64,000 nt of DNA from Lantana camara (GCA_037501455.1 CM074859.1:21643001-21707000); one strand, 5' to 3'; counted from the stretch's first letter, positions 9,879-21,151 are shown. Made by a program: numbers and translations. The notes: generated by a model from the sequence alone, not told the origin.

Positions 9879-11010
9879 ATGGATCCTGTATCAGAGAAGA
9901 ACAAGTCTGTTACCCCTGCTTCTGCTTCATCCCTTCAGGATGAGTCTCTCAACATATCAAATAGCGATTCCTAGCTTCTATCTGTTGTTACTGTTACCAT
10001 GGAAGGTAAGAATTATCTTACCTGGAGGAGGACTATGAAGATCGCCCTGGAGTCCAAGATGAAGCTTGGATTAGTTGATGGATCCATAGATCTCCCACCG
10101 CCTGAGGATCCAAGCTACAAAACCTGGAAGAGAGTGGACAGTACTGTCAAGGCCTGGCTCCTCAACTCTCTAGCGCCGGAGATCCATCAGAGCTTTCTGT
10201 ATGCTAGCACTGCCAAAGAGCTCTGGGAGGATTTGGAACAAAGGTATGTCCAGAGTAATGTTCCTTTGTTGTACCAGTTAAAACGCGATATTAGTTCTAT
10301 CGCGCAAGGTAACCTCTCTTTGGCCTCTTACTTTAATCGCTTGAAGTTACTTTGGGATGAGATAGCAAATTTGAACAATCCTCCTGTGTGTATGACTGGT
10401 AGTGCTTGTGCGGTTCTCCGTTATATCCATGATACACAGTCATCTGACATGCTCTTACAGTTCCTCATGGGGCTCAATGATTCCTATAATGCTGTTAGGA
10501 ATCAAATCCTGGTTATGGAGCCTCTCCCTACGGTCAACAAGGCTTATTCCATTATTTCTAGGGTTGAGTCACAAAGAGATGTGCATGTGGCTTTTAGTGA
10601 TATCCATAGTAACTTTGTTATGTTCTCTAAGAATGTTAATGCTAATAGAGGGACTGGTATGGGAAAGGGGTTAAATAAAAGAAAGGATAAGGCAAACAGA
10701 CATTGCGATATTTGTAACAGTGACTCTCATAATACTGATACTTGCTTTAAGATCACTGGAGAACCAGAATGGTACAAGGCTTACAAAGAAAGTAGGCCCA
10801 GTGGAGCCATCACTTCTAAAAGGACCTTCAGGAATATGGCTAATGTGATGGCAGAAACTCCACTGGACATGCTTCCTGAGCCTAAACCATCTGTTTCTCA
10901 TTCTGGTGTTAACATGTCTGATTTGATAAGGCAGGAGTTAGTGAAATTCTTTAAGGAAAACAAGTCTGGAGGCTCAGAACAACTGCACTTCACCTCTGAG
11001 TTTTCAGGTA
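9879..11010 (+). pseudogene. Copia-A gag (capsid/nucleocapsid), one early stop
   Basis: The start is ATG 9879, in frame with the long open stretch from 9999. A TAG at 9972-9974 (codon 32) breaks it. After the stop the frame carries a copia gag (UBN2-type) domain: NYLTWRRTMKIALESK, then VDSTVKAWLLNSL, LWEDLEQRYVQSN and YFNRLKLLWDEI. A nucleocapsid-like CDIC-SDSHNTDTC segment follows near 10700-10745. The frame runs to TAA at 11037-11039, but the last codons after about 11010 belong out of frame to the RT fragment, so the deletion that removed protease and integrase fused the gag end to RT. Confidence 0.88.
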
Positions 11011-11174
11011 TTTCCTTCACTCATGCTTTATTATGTTAATAGTATATGTTGATGATGTGTTAATTTTAGGATCTGATGACTCTGTTATTCTGGACATTAA
11101 AAGGTATTTACATGGTGCATTTACCATCAAGGATTTGGGGAATGCTAAATATTTTTTAGGCCTGGAAATATTCC
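11011..11174 (+). pseudogene. Copia-A reverse transcriptase fragment (YVDD region)
   Basis: Starting near 11010 a new frame reads LIVYVDDVLILG, the copia RT catalytic box, then DIKRYLHGAFTIKDLG and YFLGLEI. It is cut at 11174 by the solo LTR and resumes after 13514. The RT N-terminus and everything between gag and here are absent. It has no start codon of its own and is a fragment. Confidence 0.88.
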
Positions 11175-13514
11175 TGTAACACCCGAAGCGCAAATGTGTC
11201 ACATCCCCCGCACTAGAGCCCAGTCCACATATGAAACGGACAATCCATACATGAACTGAGCTATAGCGAACGGGTGACAAGAAAATAAATGCTATCTAGC
11301 TAGGCGGGACTAACCCCAAACCAATTATCACAACAGGAAATAAAACTGAAGTGCGTTAATATCAAGTCTTTATCACGCAAACCATTTCAAAAATCCTATC
11401 AATACATTATCATCTCTCAAATACATAACATTCTATATAACCCAAAATAACAGTACAAATGCAACAAAGTAGAATGGACACGTGGTAGACCCGAAAAGAA
11501 AGACTCGACTCGACACCAATCCCGCCTAGCACACAACCTGCAAAACTGAAATGTGAGGTGTCAGTCTACCACAGACTGAGCGAGAGGCATAATAGATATA
11601 AGCGCAGATAACATGAAAATCATAATCTCGGGTAAGGTTTTAAAGCTAGAAACAATAATTTGAAACAATATAAGTTCAATAACAACGTAAACTCGCCCGA
11701 GATTACAACTACCAGATTAGACACTTCAATCAATTTCAATCAATCAATCAGTGGCCCGGCGAGTGAGGGCAATTCTCCAACCTTACTCCGACAGTGTACA
11801 ATCACGATACTTTTAATTAATTAATTAAGTGATCACACAATCAATTACAGTGCACACGTAGCAGTTTCAATGACTCCTTCTTCCTCCAATGATGGTGGGG
11901 TTGCAAAGCCCGATCCATCCACGGTAAACACGGTGTACGTCGGGAACATGACTCCCACACACGGGATTCCTTCCTCCACCAAACCTCCTGGTGGGTTCAG
12001 GGTTCATCCCCACGGTTGAGAGGAGTGTAAGAGTTACCCGTCAGCCCATGCTTTCCCGGTTGGCTCAAACACTAACTCTCGGGCCCACAGTGCACGATAC
12101 AATATACTCGCCCAAAACACGATCAATCAATACGGTACAATTCAGTAAATCAGTTGAAAATCAATAGGGTTTAGAAAACTATAGATATACAGATACCTTT
12201 TGGCTTAAAACATCACATAGGGTTGTAATGGTTCTATATATCTAGAAATTAAACCTCACCTGTACCGACAAAATAAAGAGAAAGACACGGCCTAAGAAGC
12301 CCACTCCACGTCACTGGTGTGCTGGTCTGTGCAACAAAGACAAGTATACATAAGACACGACTCAAAATGTACCAAATATGACGAACGGCGAAAATGCAAC
12401 GAGACGACGAGCAAAATGCAATGTGACATGAAAACATCTTGTTTCACTTCATTTTGGATCGTATAAAAGCAAATCGGGGTCAAAGAAGCCGTCGGAACGA
12501 GGGGCTAAAAATGCACTTTTATGCAGAAAGTTTTGTTTTGTCAGGCATGCGGGAACGGCCGTTCCGGCTTCCCCTTGAAAATGGGAAGGGTCGTTCCCAC
12601 GGCCCTTCAAAAACGCGCCAGCGTTTTATTAAAATTAAAACACGCTTTGGCTGGGAACGGCCCTTCCGGCACATAGGCCAAAGTGGGAACGGCCGTTCAC
12701 AGTTTCTGCAAATTATAGAAACAGAGCAGTTATGCAGGGGAAAACGAACCAAAACCATAAATGCACAAATGATCACTTAACAAGCTCCAAATGCATATAA
12801 ATCATGGAATAAACATGCTTGCATACTTATAGTTCAATAATAACTCATATAAACACTTAAATCCATGCTTAATCATCAAGAATCATCAAGATCAAACCCA
12901 CAAATGAACTCATGCTCCAAGCTTATAACCTTCACAATATATGCATCAAATCATAGCTATAACCATATATTCATGCTTTCATCAACTAAAACACATTTAG
13001 GCAAGCTCAAACCATAACCCTAGTTCTTATATTTATTCATGTATTTCCCCAACTAAGCTCATACCTTGAATGAATGAGAAGAAGGAAAATAGATGATGTT
13101 GTGATGATGATTATGCTTCAAAGTATGCAATTTCCCCTTGAATTCAAGCTTCAAATGATGAAATCCTCTTCTTTCTTCTTGCTTGGGTTTGGACGAGATG
13201 AGGGAGAGAGGGAAGGGATCATGTGTGTATATGTTTGTATGCAACCAAATGATATATGATAGATATTATAAACTAGGCACAATTTGCAATTTAATCCCCC
13301 CCCCCCCCCCCCCAAAACATAAGTCATGCAATTAAGTTCAATCTCATGGAAAATGGTCAATTAAGTCCAAGACTATTTCATGCAATTAAGTCCCTAAGCT
13401 TATGAAGTGATCAATTAAGGACAATTAAGTAATTAAACAATTAAGTCATAATTGGCAATTATTTCACATTAATTCACATATTGCATAATTGAAAGATTGG
13501 GGCGTTACAATTCC
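11170..13514. mobile_element. Solo LTR S1 (Ty3/gypsy type) inside Copia-A
   Basis: A 2335-bp segment with TG...CA ends (TGTAACACCC at 11175, GGGGCGTTACA ending 13509) and a perfect 5-bp target duplication ATTCC at 11170-11174 and 13510-13514. There is no coding region or internal LTR pair, so it is read as a solo LTR left by LTR-LTR recombination. It is homologous over most of its length to S2 (39929-42450) and, inverted, to the sequence from 62578. It contains a cluster of GGGAACGGCCGTTCC-type palindromes (12551-12698) and an 18-base C tract (13296-13313). End sequences are reminiscent of Tekay/Del-type chromovirus LTRs; that lineage and its orientation are inference. Confidence 0.88.
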
Positions 13515-14341
13515 GATGTTCAAATGGCATGATGATAACACAAAAGAAATACGTAAATGATTTGCTCATAGATACTGGTTTGCAGGACTGCAGGCCTGTT
13601 ACTACTCCATTGCCCAGTGGGCATAAATTTTTTAGCACCAATGATGTTCCTTTTAATGAGCCTGCACAATACAGGCGTTTAATTGAGAGATTACTTTACT
13701 TGAATTTAACTCACCCCGACTTAAGTTTTTCTGTGCAGCAGTTTAGTCAGTTTGTTGCAAGTCCTATGCAATCTCATTGGGAAGCAGCAAACCACGTTTT
13801 GCGATACCTTGCTGGCACTAGAACAGCTGGATTGTTTTTTCCCTCTGACAATCTTCTTACCCTATCTGCTTTTAGTGATGCAGATTGGGCTACGTGCGCT
13901 TTGACTAGGAAATCAGTGACTGGTTTCTGTATTTTGCTAGGTAGTTCCTTGATCTCCTGGAAGACAAAGAAACAACCTACTGTCAGCAAATCATCCTGTG
14001 AGGCAGAGTACAGAAGCTTGAGAGCTACTGTGTGTGAGTTGCAATGGTTAAGCTATCTGCTCAAGGACTTACATGTGCCTCTCACTTTGCCCATTGACCT
14101 CTGGTGCGACAACAAAACAGCGCTGCATATTGCTGAAAATCCCGTTTTCCATGAACGCACGAAGCATTTGGAAATCGATTGCCATATTGTTCGTAATCAA
14201 TTCAAGACGGGCTTTATTCTTCTCAAATATGTCAACACAACCCAACAGTTTGCGGATCTGTTTACTAAATCCCTTGGCGAACCCTTGTTTCGACGCATAC
14301 TTTGCAAGTTGGGTTTTTTGTTCAATGAAGCTCCAACTTGA
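13515..14341 (+). pseudogene. Copia-A RT thumb and RNase H
   Basis: After the solo LTR the RT frame resumes and stays open from MMITQKKYVNDLL (13529) to TGA 14339-14341. Recognisable copia blocks follow in order: a YRRLIERLLYLNLTHPDLSF segment, HWEAANHVLRYLAGT, then RNase H with FSDADWA (first Asp), SSCEAEYRSL (Glu), LWCDNKTALHIA (Asp) and the HTKHLEIDCH-type block, here RTKHLEIDCHIVR. All RNase H catalytic acids are visible. The piece is intact in itself but lacks the rest of pol. Confidence 0.9.
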
Positions 14342-14348
14342 GGGCGGC
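14338..14348 (+). other. Copia-A polypurine tract
   Basis: TTGAGGGCGGC lies immediately upstream of the 3' LTR start TGTTGG at 14349. It is the primer site for plus-strand DNA, slightly degraded from the usual purine run. Confidence 0.65.
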
Positions 14349-15016
14349 TGTTGGAATTACGTTTTTTGTTAATTTTCTTTTCTTTCCTTTTATTGTAACT
14401 AAGGGAGTCGTGTTTTAACTTTGGGATAATGATTTTCACCCATCCGAATTATAGGCCATTTGACAATTCACCATCCAAACTATTTCGCCCCTGAAACCAT
14501 CTAAACTTTCAATTCCTGACAAACCACCATCCCAGAGCGGTTTTGACCCTTTTTTGAGCGGTTTTGACTCTTTTTTCAGCGTTTTTGGATATTTTAACAC
14601 AAAATCTATGGACAAATAACAAAGAGAGACAGATTTACATGTGTTAAAACATCCAAAACCGCTGAAAAAAGAGTCAAAACTGCTCAAAAAAGGGTCAAAA
14701 CCGCTGTGGGATGGTGGTTTGTCAGGAATTGAAAGTTTAGATGGTGGTTTCGGGGGCGAAATAGTTTAGATGGTGAATTGCCAAATGGCCTATAGTTCGG
14801 ATGGGTGAAAATCATTATCTCTTTAACTTTCTTTCCCTTTAGCGTTTTTTTCCACGCTCTCCTAGTGACCGTTGGACGCGTGGCTTATTTAATAGGGCTC
14901 CTACCTTGTAAATATTTACATTTTTCCATTCTGAGTATTACACATCTTTGAAACCCTAATTCTCTCTCAAGCACTGTTCATTGTCTTCTCCGCCGTTACG
15001 ATCTAGGGTTTCTACA
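14349..15016 (+). repeat. Copia-A 3' LTR, interrupted by a MITE
   Basis: It begins TGTTGGAATTAC and ends TTTCTACA. It is 668 bp because a 399-bp MITE with a 9-bp duplication sits inside; without them it is 260 bp against 269 bp for the 5' LTR. TATAC follows at 15017-15021. Confidence 0.95.
14414..14830. mobile_element. Mutator-type MITE, 399 bp, in the Copia-A 3' LTR
   Basis: The element is 14423-14821. Its ends are inverted repeats of about 110 bp: GGGATAATGATTTTCACCC on the left and GAGATAATGATTTTCACCC on the right (minus). It is flanked by a perfect 9-bp duplication, TTTAACTTT, at 14414-14422 and 14822-14830. The intact 5' LTR shows the empty site with a single TTTAACTTT, which proves the insertion. 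The 9-bp duplication and GAGATAAT-type ends indicate the Mutator superfamily. The internal part has repeated CAAAACCGCT/AGCGGTTTTG motifs. Confidence 0.95.
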
Positions 15017-15054
15017 TATACATGCACGTACAAGTATGTTGCACTCGTTATCTA

Positions 15055-16743
15055 CGTGGTAGGATTTTTACTCCTTAGAACTCAAGGATACAGAGGTACG
15101 AGCCTATAGAACAGATCCTGTTCAAGTAAGGTTGATAACATGCTTAAACCTCGTATTTTTCGTGCATGTGTGGCTGAATTTTAGAAGTTTAAATTGAATT
15201 TAAACTGGTACTTTTGACGTGTTTTGTGATTTCTAGTTCAGCAGTGGCAATTTTTATTAAATTGAAGACTTTATGGGTCAAATATGATATTTCATGATGA
15301 CGGGCTTGCATTAAGTATTCTGGAGCAAACAATTTCCCATTTTGTTGATTTGATGTCTTGGGTGTAGGCTTGAGTGGTGCTGGACCAAGAGTATGCATCA
15401 GGAGGAATTAAAGTGGATGCTTCTAATTGGAAGTGGGCCTGAGCGTTTAGGCCCATGCACGTGCCTTGGGAGTATTTTAATTGGAGTCCAACTTTAGAGG
15501 TTAGATTTGGGCAGCAGGCTTGTAGGCGTGAGTGGTGGAAGCAAAGTCCATCTTGGACTTGGACTTTGACTTTATATTTGGTAGAGTTTTATTTGAAGCC
15601 TGTTTTGAGCCCAGACTTGGTGGACAAGTTTTAGGTGTGGGAATTGAGTCCTTTATGGACTAGGATTTGGCATGGAGGTCTGGAGCTATAAAATCACGTC
15701 ATTGGACAACAGATTGGGAACACACCTTTTCATACACACTTTTAGACGCAGCAGCAATTCGAGAATTTGGGGCGGGAAGGCAGTGGCTTGAAGACGTCCG
15801 AGAGCGTCGAAATCAATTCCTTCATTTGTTTTAATTAGTTTATGCTTTTTATTTATTTTATGTTTTTGGACATGATTTTCATGAGTAACTAATTTCTTAG
15901 TACCTAGTTAGGAATTTACAATTTATGTTTTTGACATCGTGAGACCTAATTGGTTTTTATAATTCAGTTATAATTCAAGTATTTATTAATTCTCCGAGTG
16001 TCGTTTTTATTGTGATTTGTTTGCTTAGTGATAGTGCACGATCATCTAAGTAGATTTAATTGCATATATCCATTCTTGATTGCATGAAGTATACGTAATG
16101 CATGATAGATAATTAGTGGTACATTAACGAGAATGATTGGTTGCAGTTCTCAACTTGTTAAGAGAGTTAATAATCAGATTTAAATCTGGCACGTGTCGTG
16201 ATTAGGTTAATTTGGGCTAGTGTTTTCTTAATTCTTAATGTTGTTGACTCATTAAATCCTGTCGAGTGTCTCTAGGGTTGTGAGTTGATTAGGGGATAAC
16301 TGTCGAGTGTCTCTAGGTTATTCTAGTATTTAAGAGAAAACGAGGCGGAGTCGAGTATCTCTATCTGCTATAGCTAGTCTATTTGAATAACTGAATTTAT
16401 TTTTGCGTCTGTGATCGATGTCCTAAACTAAATTGTGATTCCTAGCTAGGTATTGTTTTCCCATTGATATATCAAAACCAATTTTCTAGTGATTTACTGT
16501 TTTTTCTCTAGTATAGTTTAATTTAATCGTTAGTTAATTTAGTTAGTTTAATTAAACCTCAAAATCCCCCTGATTTTACTTGTTAATTCTAGTGAATTTT
16601 CCTGTGATTAATTAGAATTATTTTCAACCAATCTCTGTGGATTCGACCCGTTTGCACTATACTCTGTTTTAGTCGTAAACCGGATTTATATTTATTTTTG
16701 ACGGATTCGACACCTGTCAAAGGTCGTGGTAGGATTTTTACTC
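15055..16743. repeat. Unclassified segment between 19-bp direct repeats, LTR-like content
   Basis: CGTGGTAGGATTTTTACTC occurs at 15055-15073 and again at 16725-16743. The 1651 bases between have no coding potential. They contain a TATA box (GCTATAAAAT at about 15684) and, further right, a CTGTGGATTCGACCCG stretch near 16636. Both are reminiscent of the promoter and U5 parts of Tat/Athila-like LTRs. No TG...CA ends with a 5-bp duplication could be fixed, and there is no poly-A for a retroposed copy. It may be a fragment of a retrotransposon LTR; the class is unresolved. Confidence 0.5.
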
Positions 16744-17106
16744 ACTGCTACAAAGTTGTGCCTATTCGAGAGAGAATTATCAATTCCAATGATTTTTACA
16801 AATGTTCAGCAATTAAAGGAATAACTGAATTGAAAATAACATGAAAACGGACATTTTTAATAGAGTAAATTGTTATTTTTTTTCAATAAACTATCTTTTT
16901 TTTTATCCGACCATTAATAATTTCTCAATTTTAATTTCAAATTATCCCAATTTTTGCAAATATATTAATCCCAAAGTCTAATTTCTGTCAATTACTAACG
17001 ATGGAAGCGCGTGAAAGTCACGTGCGTATTAGTTTAGGACACAGTCCGATTCTTACCCCCGTTTAATCTCTTCCAAGTCCTAAATTGAGAATAGGGTTCT
17101 ACCAAA

Positions 17107-17480
17107 ATGTCTTCTGCCAGCTTCGGCACCACCCAATTGCCTGAGGAAAAGTGTTTTAATGGAAGGGAGGCTCATCTGAGGATCTCAGGAATAAAGGCGA
17201 ACCCAGGTAGCGATTTTACAATTGTGCATACATTATTGGAGGTTTTTATTATTTTTTTTGGTAAGACTAACCCATGAGAAGACGTTCTTCAATGTTGATT
17301 TCATTTTTCCATGAAGATATAAGCAAAGAAAATGTTGAGGTGGATAAACTACACAGCAGAGTGAAAGTATTAACTTATATTGTTCTGTTATCCTTTTCCT
17401 TTTCCTTTTTTTTTTGTTTGATAAAATTTTCTTGTGTTAATCTTTCTTTTCCAGTTGGTTTAGTTATTTAGTTGTTTCTT
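17107..17480 (+). other. Possible gene fragment, two short exons
   Basis: ATG at 17107 opens a 34-codon stretch (MSSASFGTTQLPEEKCFNGR...) that ends at a plausible donor, CCAG|GTAGCG. A second open stretch near 17274-17370 contains FHEDISKENVEVDKLHSRVK, which looks like protein by composition. A T-rich tract with an AG at about 17486 could be another acceptor. I do not recognise the family and see no continuation, so this may be the 5' end of a truncated gene or a captured fragment. The 5' flank near 17020-17105 is GC-richer than the surroundings. Confidence 0.3.
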
Positions 17481-18169
17481 TTTTTAGGCTGTCATGAATC
17501 AATGTAAATTCTACATTTCGTATTGTGTTCTTTTCTTTATCAATTTAAGTGGTACTTATCTATCATGGTTCACTTTGTCTCTATTCTATATCTGCATATT
17601 GTGATACTCTATTTATGTTCTGTAATAATGAAATGTTGATAAGTAAATTACAAACTGGAAATTGCAACCATATATAAAGCATACTTCATTAAAAAAACTT
17701 AGGTCCAGAAAGTTTGACAAAATTATTTATCCAACATACGCAGAATAGTTTGACAAAAAAATAACATTAAAATACCGTTATAAGTAAGAAAATCTATAAT
17801 TTATCCTTTCCCTTGGCCCTACGTTTATGTACTTCAATTCTACTTGCATTCGGAGCAACCTCCAAATTAGTGCAAGTGATCATATACTCCTTTCAATTGT
17901 TTTAAAAGTCATTAAATCTATTAATGATGCTCGTTCCTGAGTGATGATTGAATCTGCCGATCTAGAATGATAAGGAGAAAATGACACTCTCCTTGTCTTT
18001 AACTCTTGGTGCTTAAATTTTTTTCGTGGGAGTGTTTACCATCTTTTTTTTCTTATCCTTTCTCTCTTGAGATTTTGGCACATTCATAGCTCAAGAATGG
18101 CCCCGGCGGCTTTTGGATCAAGTCTACCTTATAATAATATTTATATATTAGCTATGAAAATAATAATAA
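17481..18169. other. Spacer with a possible minus-strand coding relic
   Basis: Mostly non-coding. On the minus strand, 17880-17794 reads CTNLEVAPNASRIEVHKRRA and then KGKDKL and a stop, a basic tail that looks like the C-terminus of a protein. Upstream (17880-18120) the reading cannot be followed without frame changes. Family unknown. Confidence 0.25.
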
Positions 18170-18193
18170 CTAGTAATTCACGCACATTCTATG
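18170..18193 (-). other. Helitron-type 3' terminus, minus strand
   Basis: Reading the minus strand, a short stem CACGCA/TGCGTG (plus positions about 18179-18197) is followed after a few bases by CTAG at 18173-18170, and the next minus-strand base is T. This is the arrangement of a Helitron 3' end. The body would lie to the right. The stem is shorter than that at 6828 and the 5' end is not identified. Confidence 0.45.
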
Positions 18194-19650
18194 CGTGTGT
18201 AAATAATAAAATTATTATCATTTAAATATGTATCAAATTAAAAAATTTATTTTATAATTATTTTTAATATAATTAAAATTTTAAAAGATAATACAAAATA
18301 GAAATCAAAAAAATATGGAAAATAATAAAAATATATAATAAACTAATGGAATAAGGAGAGAGAATAAAGAAGGAGTTAAGAGACAATACACAATAACACG
18401 TTGAGCGAATGATTAAAAAAAATATAAATAGAAAATAATTTTAGAGTTCAAGAGACCAAAACTGTTACTCTAAGAGTCTCTCGCTTAATAGTATAGATAA
18501 TAATAATACTCAAAATACAACTTCGAATGCATTGAAGATTGAACTGAATGCTGGACAGAAGTCAAGGACAAGAAACTAAATTTAAAAATATGATTAATAA
18601 AATGCACGCCATTAATATATTATTAACCTTTTTCCTAAGATAATTTAATAATGATTGATTAACATAACTACTTCTAATTTTCCTATTTCAGGTGATACAA
18701 AATTAAGCCTTTTATTATTATTATTTTGGATAAGTACAAAATAATGGTTAATTGGGAATTGCTTAAGTATTATAAGAATGGCCCTTTTTTTTTCTTTTTT
18801 TTTTTTTTCATTTGTAATCAGATTTTTTTTTTGGTCAATAATATAATCATAATATTCATGTTCAAAAATCAAAATTATGGCATCCAAATCCAATGTTGAG
18901 ATGCGAATGTTTGAATATGCATTCTGCATCGGCCCAACAACTTAAGCATGTGGTCCAAATAAATGAATAAGACCTCCATAAATTTTGCTACAGTATACCC
19001 ACTTTAACCCAAATAATAATTAGTAATAAAAAACAGCACTATTACCTAATAAATCTATACTTATGAATTATATATAGGGATAATTACATTAACGTACAGT
19101 AAAATAAATGATTAACTCCTTTTTTTCTCAAGAAATTACCACGCTAATCCAGAATTTAAAATCAAGAGATCGGATCAATTACTTGCATCATCATATTTCA
19201 AGGGTCATATTAATAAAATTTAGGTGTCTAAGACTACTTATCCACGTATCCAACTAAATCTTGAATAAAACGGGAGGACCCCATCAGTAGCCGAGGTTTG
19301 AAAGGATACACGAATAACTAGTGTTAAATTTCAAAGAATGTCTTATGCATAACTTTCACTAGTAATAATCACTAGTACAAACATAATGAAAGAACATTAC
19401 TGTAATCAATGATAATGTTATTAGCGTGATTAAATATAACCAACTTAACCAACATAAAGATCACAAAATGCAGCAAAATCAACAAATTTTGTTGCTCAAT
19501 TAACACAAAAATAGAATGAACAGTTCTCTGTCATCACTCATCTGTGCAAACACAGGGAAGTAGCAAAACCAAGAATTTCAATAGGTACAAGGCAAAAAAA
19601 CATCACATTATGTAGTAATTAGAGAGTATTTACGATACCAGGAAGTGGGG
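18194..19650. other. AT-rich intergenic DNA
   Basis: No gene is supported. T-rich tracts occur at about 18785-18832. The stretch 18375-18500 contains GAGACCAAAACTG/AGTCTCTCGC motifs loosely like those near 9190-9240. Confidence 0.5.
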
Positions 19651-20683
19651 AATTCATCTTTTCCTTCTTACTGCAATACTACAACACAAATCAACAAACT
19701 ATTAAATCGGCAGCAGCAATCCTCGTTTCGTATAATTCCTATGAGTAGCAAATGGTCATCCTCTCTTACATCCTGCATTGGACATGAAATCACATTGTGA
19801 CATTAAACATATTTGATATCCTTAGACCTTAAGGTAACAAAAAGGGTAGCAGGAAAAGTTGATGAGTGATAATATTGTAAGCGGCAATAAGCACGGACAC
19901 TTTCTCTCTGTTAAGCACGGACACTTTCAGCCCCCTTTTAAGCACGCACGCACAAGCAAAAAACAAACACACACTAAAAGATGTAGTTAATGCAAATAAT
20001 GACCTAAAGTTTACATATTATGTTTGAATCACTTTTTTTAACGAACACAATGGAACTCCAGATATCAACAGCAACAGCAATTCTTTGCCAAAGTCTTCCT
20101 TCTTTCTTGAGACTCCATCATGTACGCCAAACACAAAGAACTAAAGATCATCGAACTTAATATCTGCCTATAATAATAAACCTTCAGATATCTACAGCTG
20201 TGGCCGAAATGGAGGTTTTAAAATGATATTTTTCAACTAATAATGGCTTCACTTTATAAGGATCCCCCAAACGCCCAAACCCCCCAAACGCAGGCACACA
20301 AAAGATCCAAACAACAATAGAAGCAGCTACACTTGTGAAGAACATAATGACTTCAGAAGGAAGCCTGAATGAGTTGGTTTGAGCAAAATCACAGAAAGTA
20401 TTAACAAAATTTTCATCTTTAAACCCCATAATCCAACCAAATATGATGAAAAAACTGACAATTTTACTTCATGTAACAAGAGCAAAATGGGGCAGCTCAT
20501 CATACTGTCAACATTTGCCACATTGTCAACCATAACAGTAACACAGAGATTAAAACTAGAAAAAGGCCTTTCTAGCTAAATGAATTGTCGAAGATCCAAT
20601 TCCACAAACTTCTAGACTCAATTGCTTCACCAGCTTCGCCAAAATACAACAATCGAATTAAAAATCTTATAATTTATACCTGA
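19651..20683 (-). other. Probable 3' UTR/intron region of the GIP1 gene
   Basis: The GIP1 stop codon is followed five bases later on the minus strand by CAG|GTATAAAT (donor at 20680-20679), which suggests an intron in the 3' UTR. A candidate acceptor is ATGCAG|GATGTAAG near 19774, leading into a possible terminal exon at about 19650-19772; another is TAGGCAG|ATATTAAG near 20165. Neither can be decided without transcripts. The open frame 20184-20429 (minus) inside this stretch is judged non-coding. Confidence 0.35.
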
Positions 20684-20902
20684 TTACGAAGGCGGGGCGG
20701 CAGTTTCTGCCGGCGAAGACGGCGGCGATTCTCGTCGGAGCTCCTTAACGACGGCGGCCAATGATTCTGGGTTGATAACCATTTCACAAAGCGCAATAAA
20801 AATCGAAAGCGTGCGGCGATCGAGGCCTGTTTCAAGAATGTCTGACATGCGAAAGACTAAGTCCAGCGAATCCCTAGCAGTTCTAGCGGCCTCCGGCTCC
20901 AT
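20684..20902 (-). CDS. GIP1: GIP1/MOZART1-like mitotic-spindle organising protein 1
   Basis: This encodes a 72-residue protein. MOZART1/GIP proteins bind GCP3 and recruit gamma-tubulin complexes to microtubule nucleation sites and the nuclear envelope. The family core is almost continuous: RTARDSLDLVFRMSDILETG, LDRRTLSIFIALCEMVINPE, and SLAAVVKELRRE, followed by a short Pro/Ser/Ala-rich tail. The length equals the usual size in plants. I chose ATG 20902 because the conserved region begins ten residues later and an acceptor AG lies just upstream (20911-20910). A 74-bp 5' UTR intron is likely, with donor at 20983-20982 (ACAG|GTAAATGG) and acceptor TTTTTTAG|AAC. Longer in-frame extension to 21055 would read through that intron and is rejected. 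The gene stands alone and looks intact; GIP1 versus its paralogue GIP2 is not resolved. Confidence 0.93.
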   Translation of the reverse strand: MEPEAARTARDSLDLVFRMSDILETGLDRRTLSIFIALCEMVINPESLAAVVKELRRESPPSSPAETAAPPS

Positions 20903-21151
20903 TGATGTTCTAAAAAAAACAGTTTTTCTTTTGAAGCATTGCGAAAATTGAATTGAACTTTCCAAAATTTGAACTCCATTTACCTGTCTAAAGCTTGAAC
21001 TGGAGAAGATTAACAAGGGATCGTGGCGGAGGCCACGGCGGAGGCGGAGTATCAATAAGTTTGGGGCTGATGGCGGAAAGAGTGTAATGGTTTGAAATGT
21101 GGGAGAATTAGTGCGATTGAAAATTGAATGAGATGAAATTTAATATTGTAA

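Larger units (their letters stand above)
9484..15021 (+). mobile_element. Ty1/copia retrotransposon Copia-A, internally deleted and nested
   Basis: Both LTRs, the primer binding site, the polypurine tract and a perfect 5-bp target duplication TATAC (9484-9488 and 15017-15021) are present. Internal coding is reduced to gag, a piece of RT starting at the YVDD box, and RNase H. Protease, integrase and the N-terminal RT are missing between about 11000 and 11030. A solo LTR (11175-13509) splits the RT piece, and a MITE (14423-14821) sits in the 3' LTR. By hand the two LTRs differ at about a dozen positions in 260, plus one 9-base indel. The element could not have moved autonomously after the deletion. 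Confidence 0.95.

Noticed and set aside
12439..12780. Open frames on both strands across the palindrome cluster of S1, also seen at 41087-41636 and 63389-63803
   Set aside because: They arise from the GC-rich GGGAACGGCCGTTCCC repeats. The three copies do not keep one frame, so this is non-coding LTR.
14436..14687. Open frame inside the MITE at 14423-14821
   Set aside because: It is produced by the inverted-repeat arms and AGCGGTTTTG-type repeats, with no protein-like conservation.
20184..20429. Minus-strand frame of 81 codons with a membrane-like stretch, downstream of GIP1
   Set aside because: It lies in the likely 3' UTR intron of GIP1, overlaps two other unrelated frames, has no homology I recognise and is not needed to explain the region.
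20903..21055. N-terminal extension of GIP1 to an upstream ATG
   Set aside because: The extension reads through a good GT-AG intron (20983-20910) and has no similarity to the family; the protein starting at 20902 already has the normal length.
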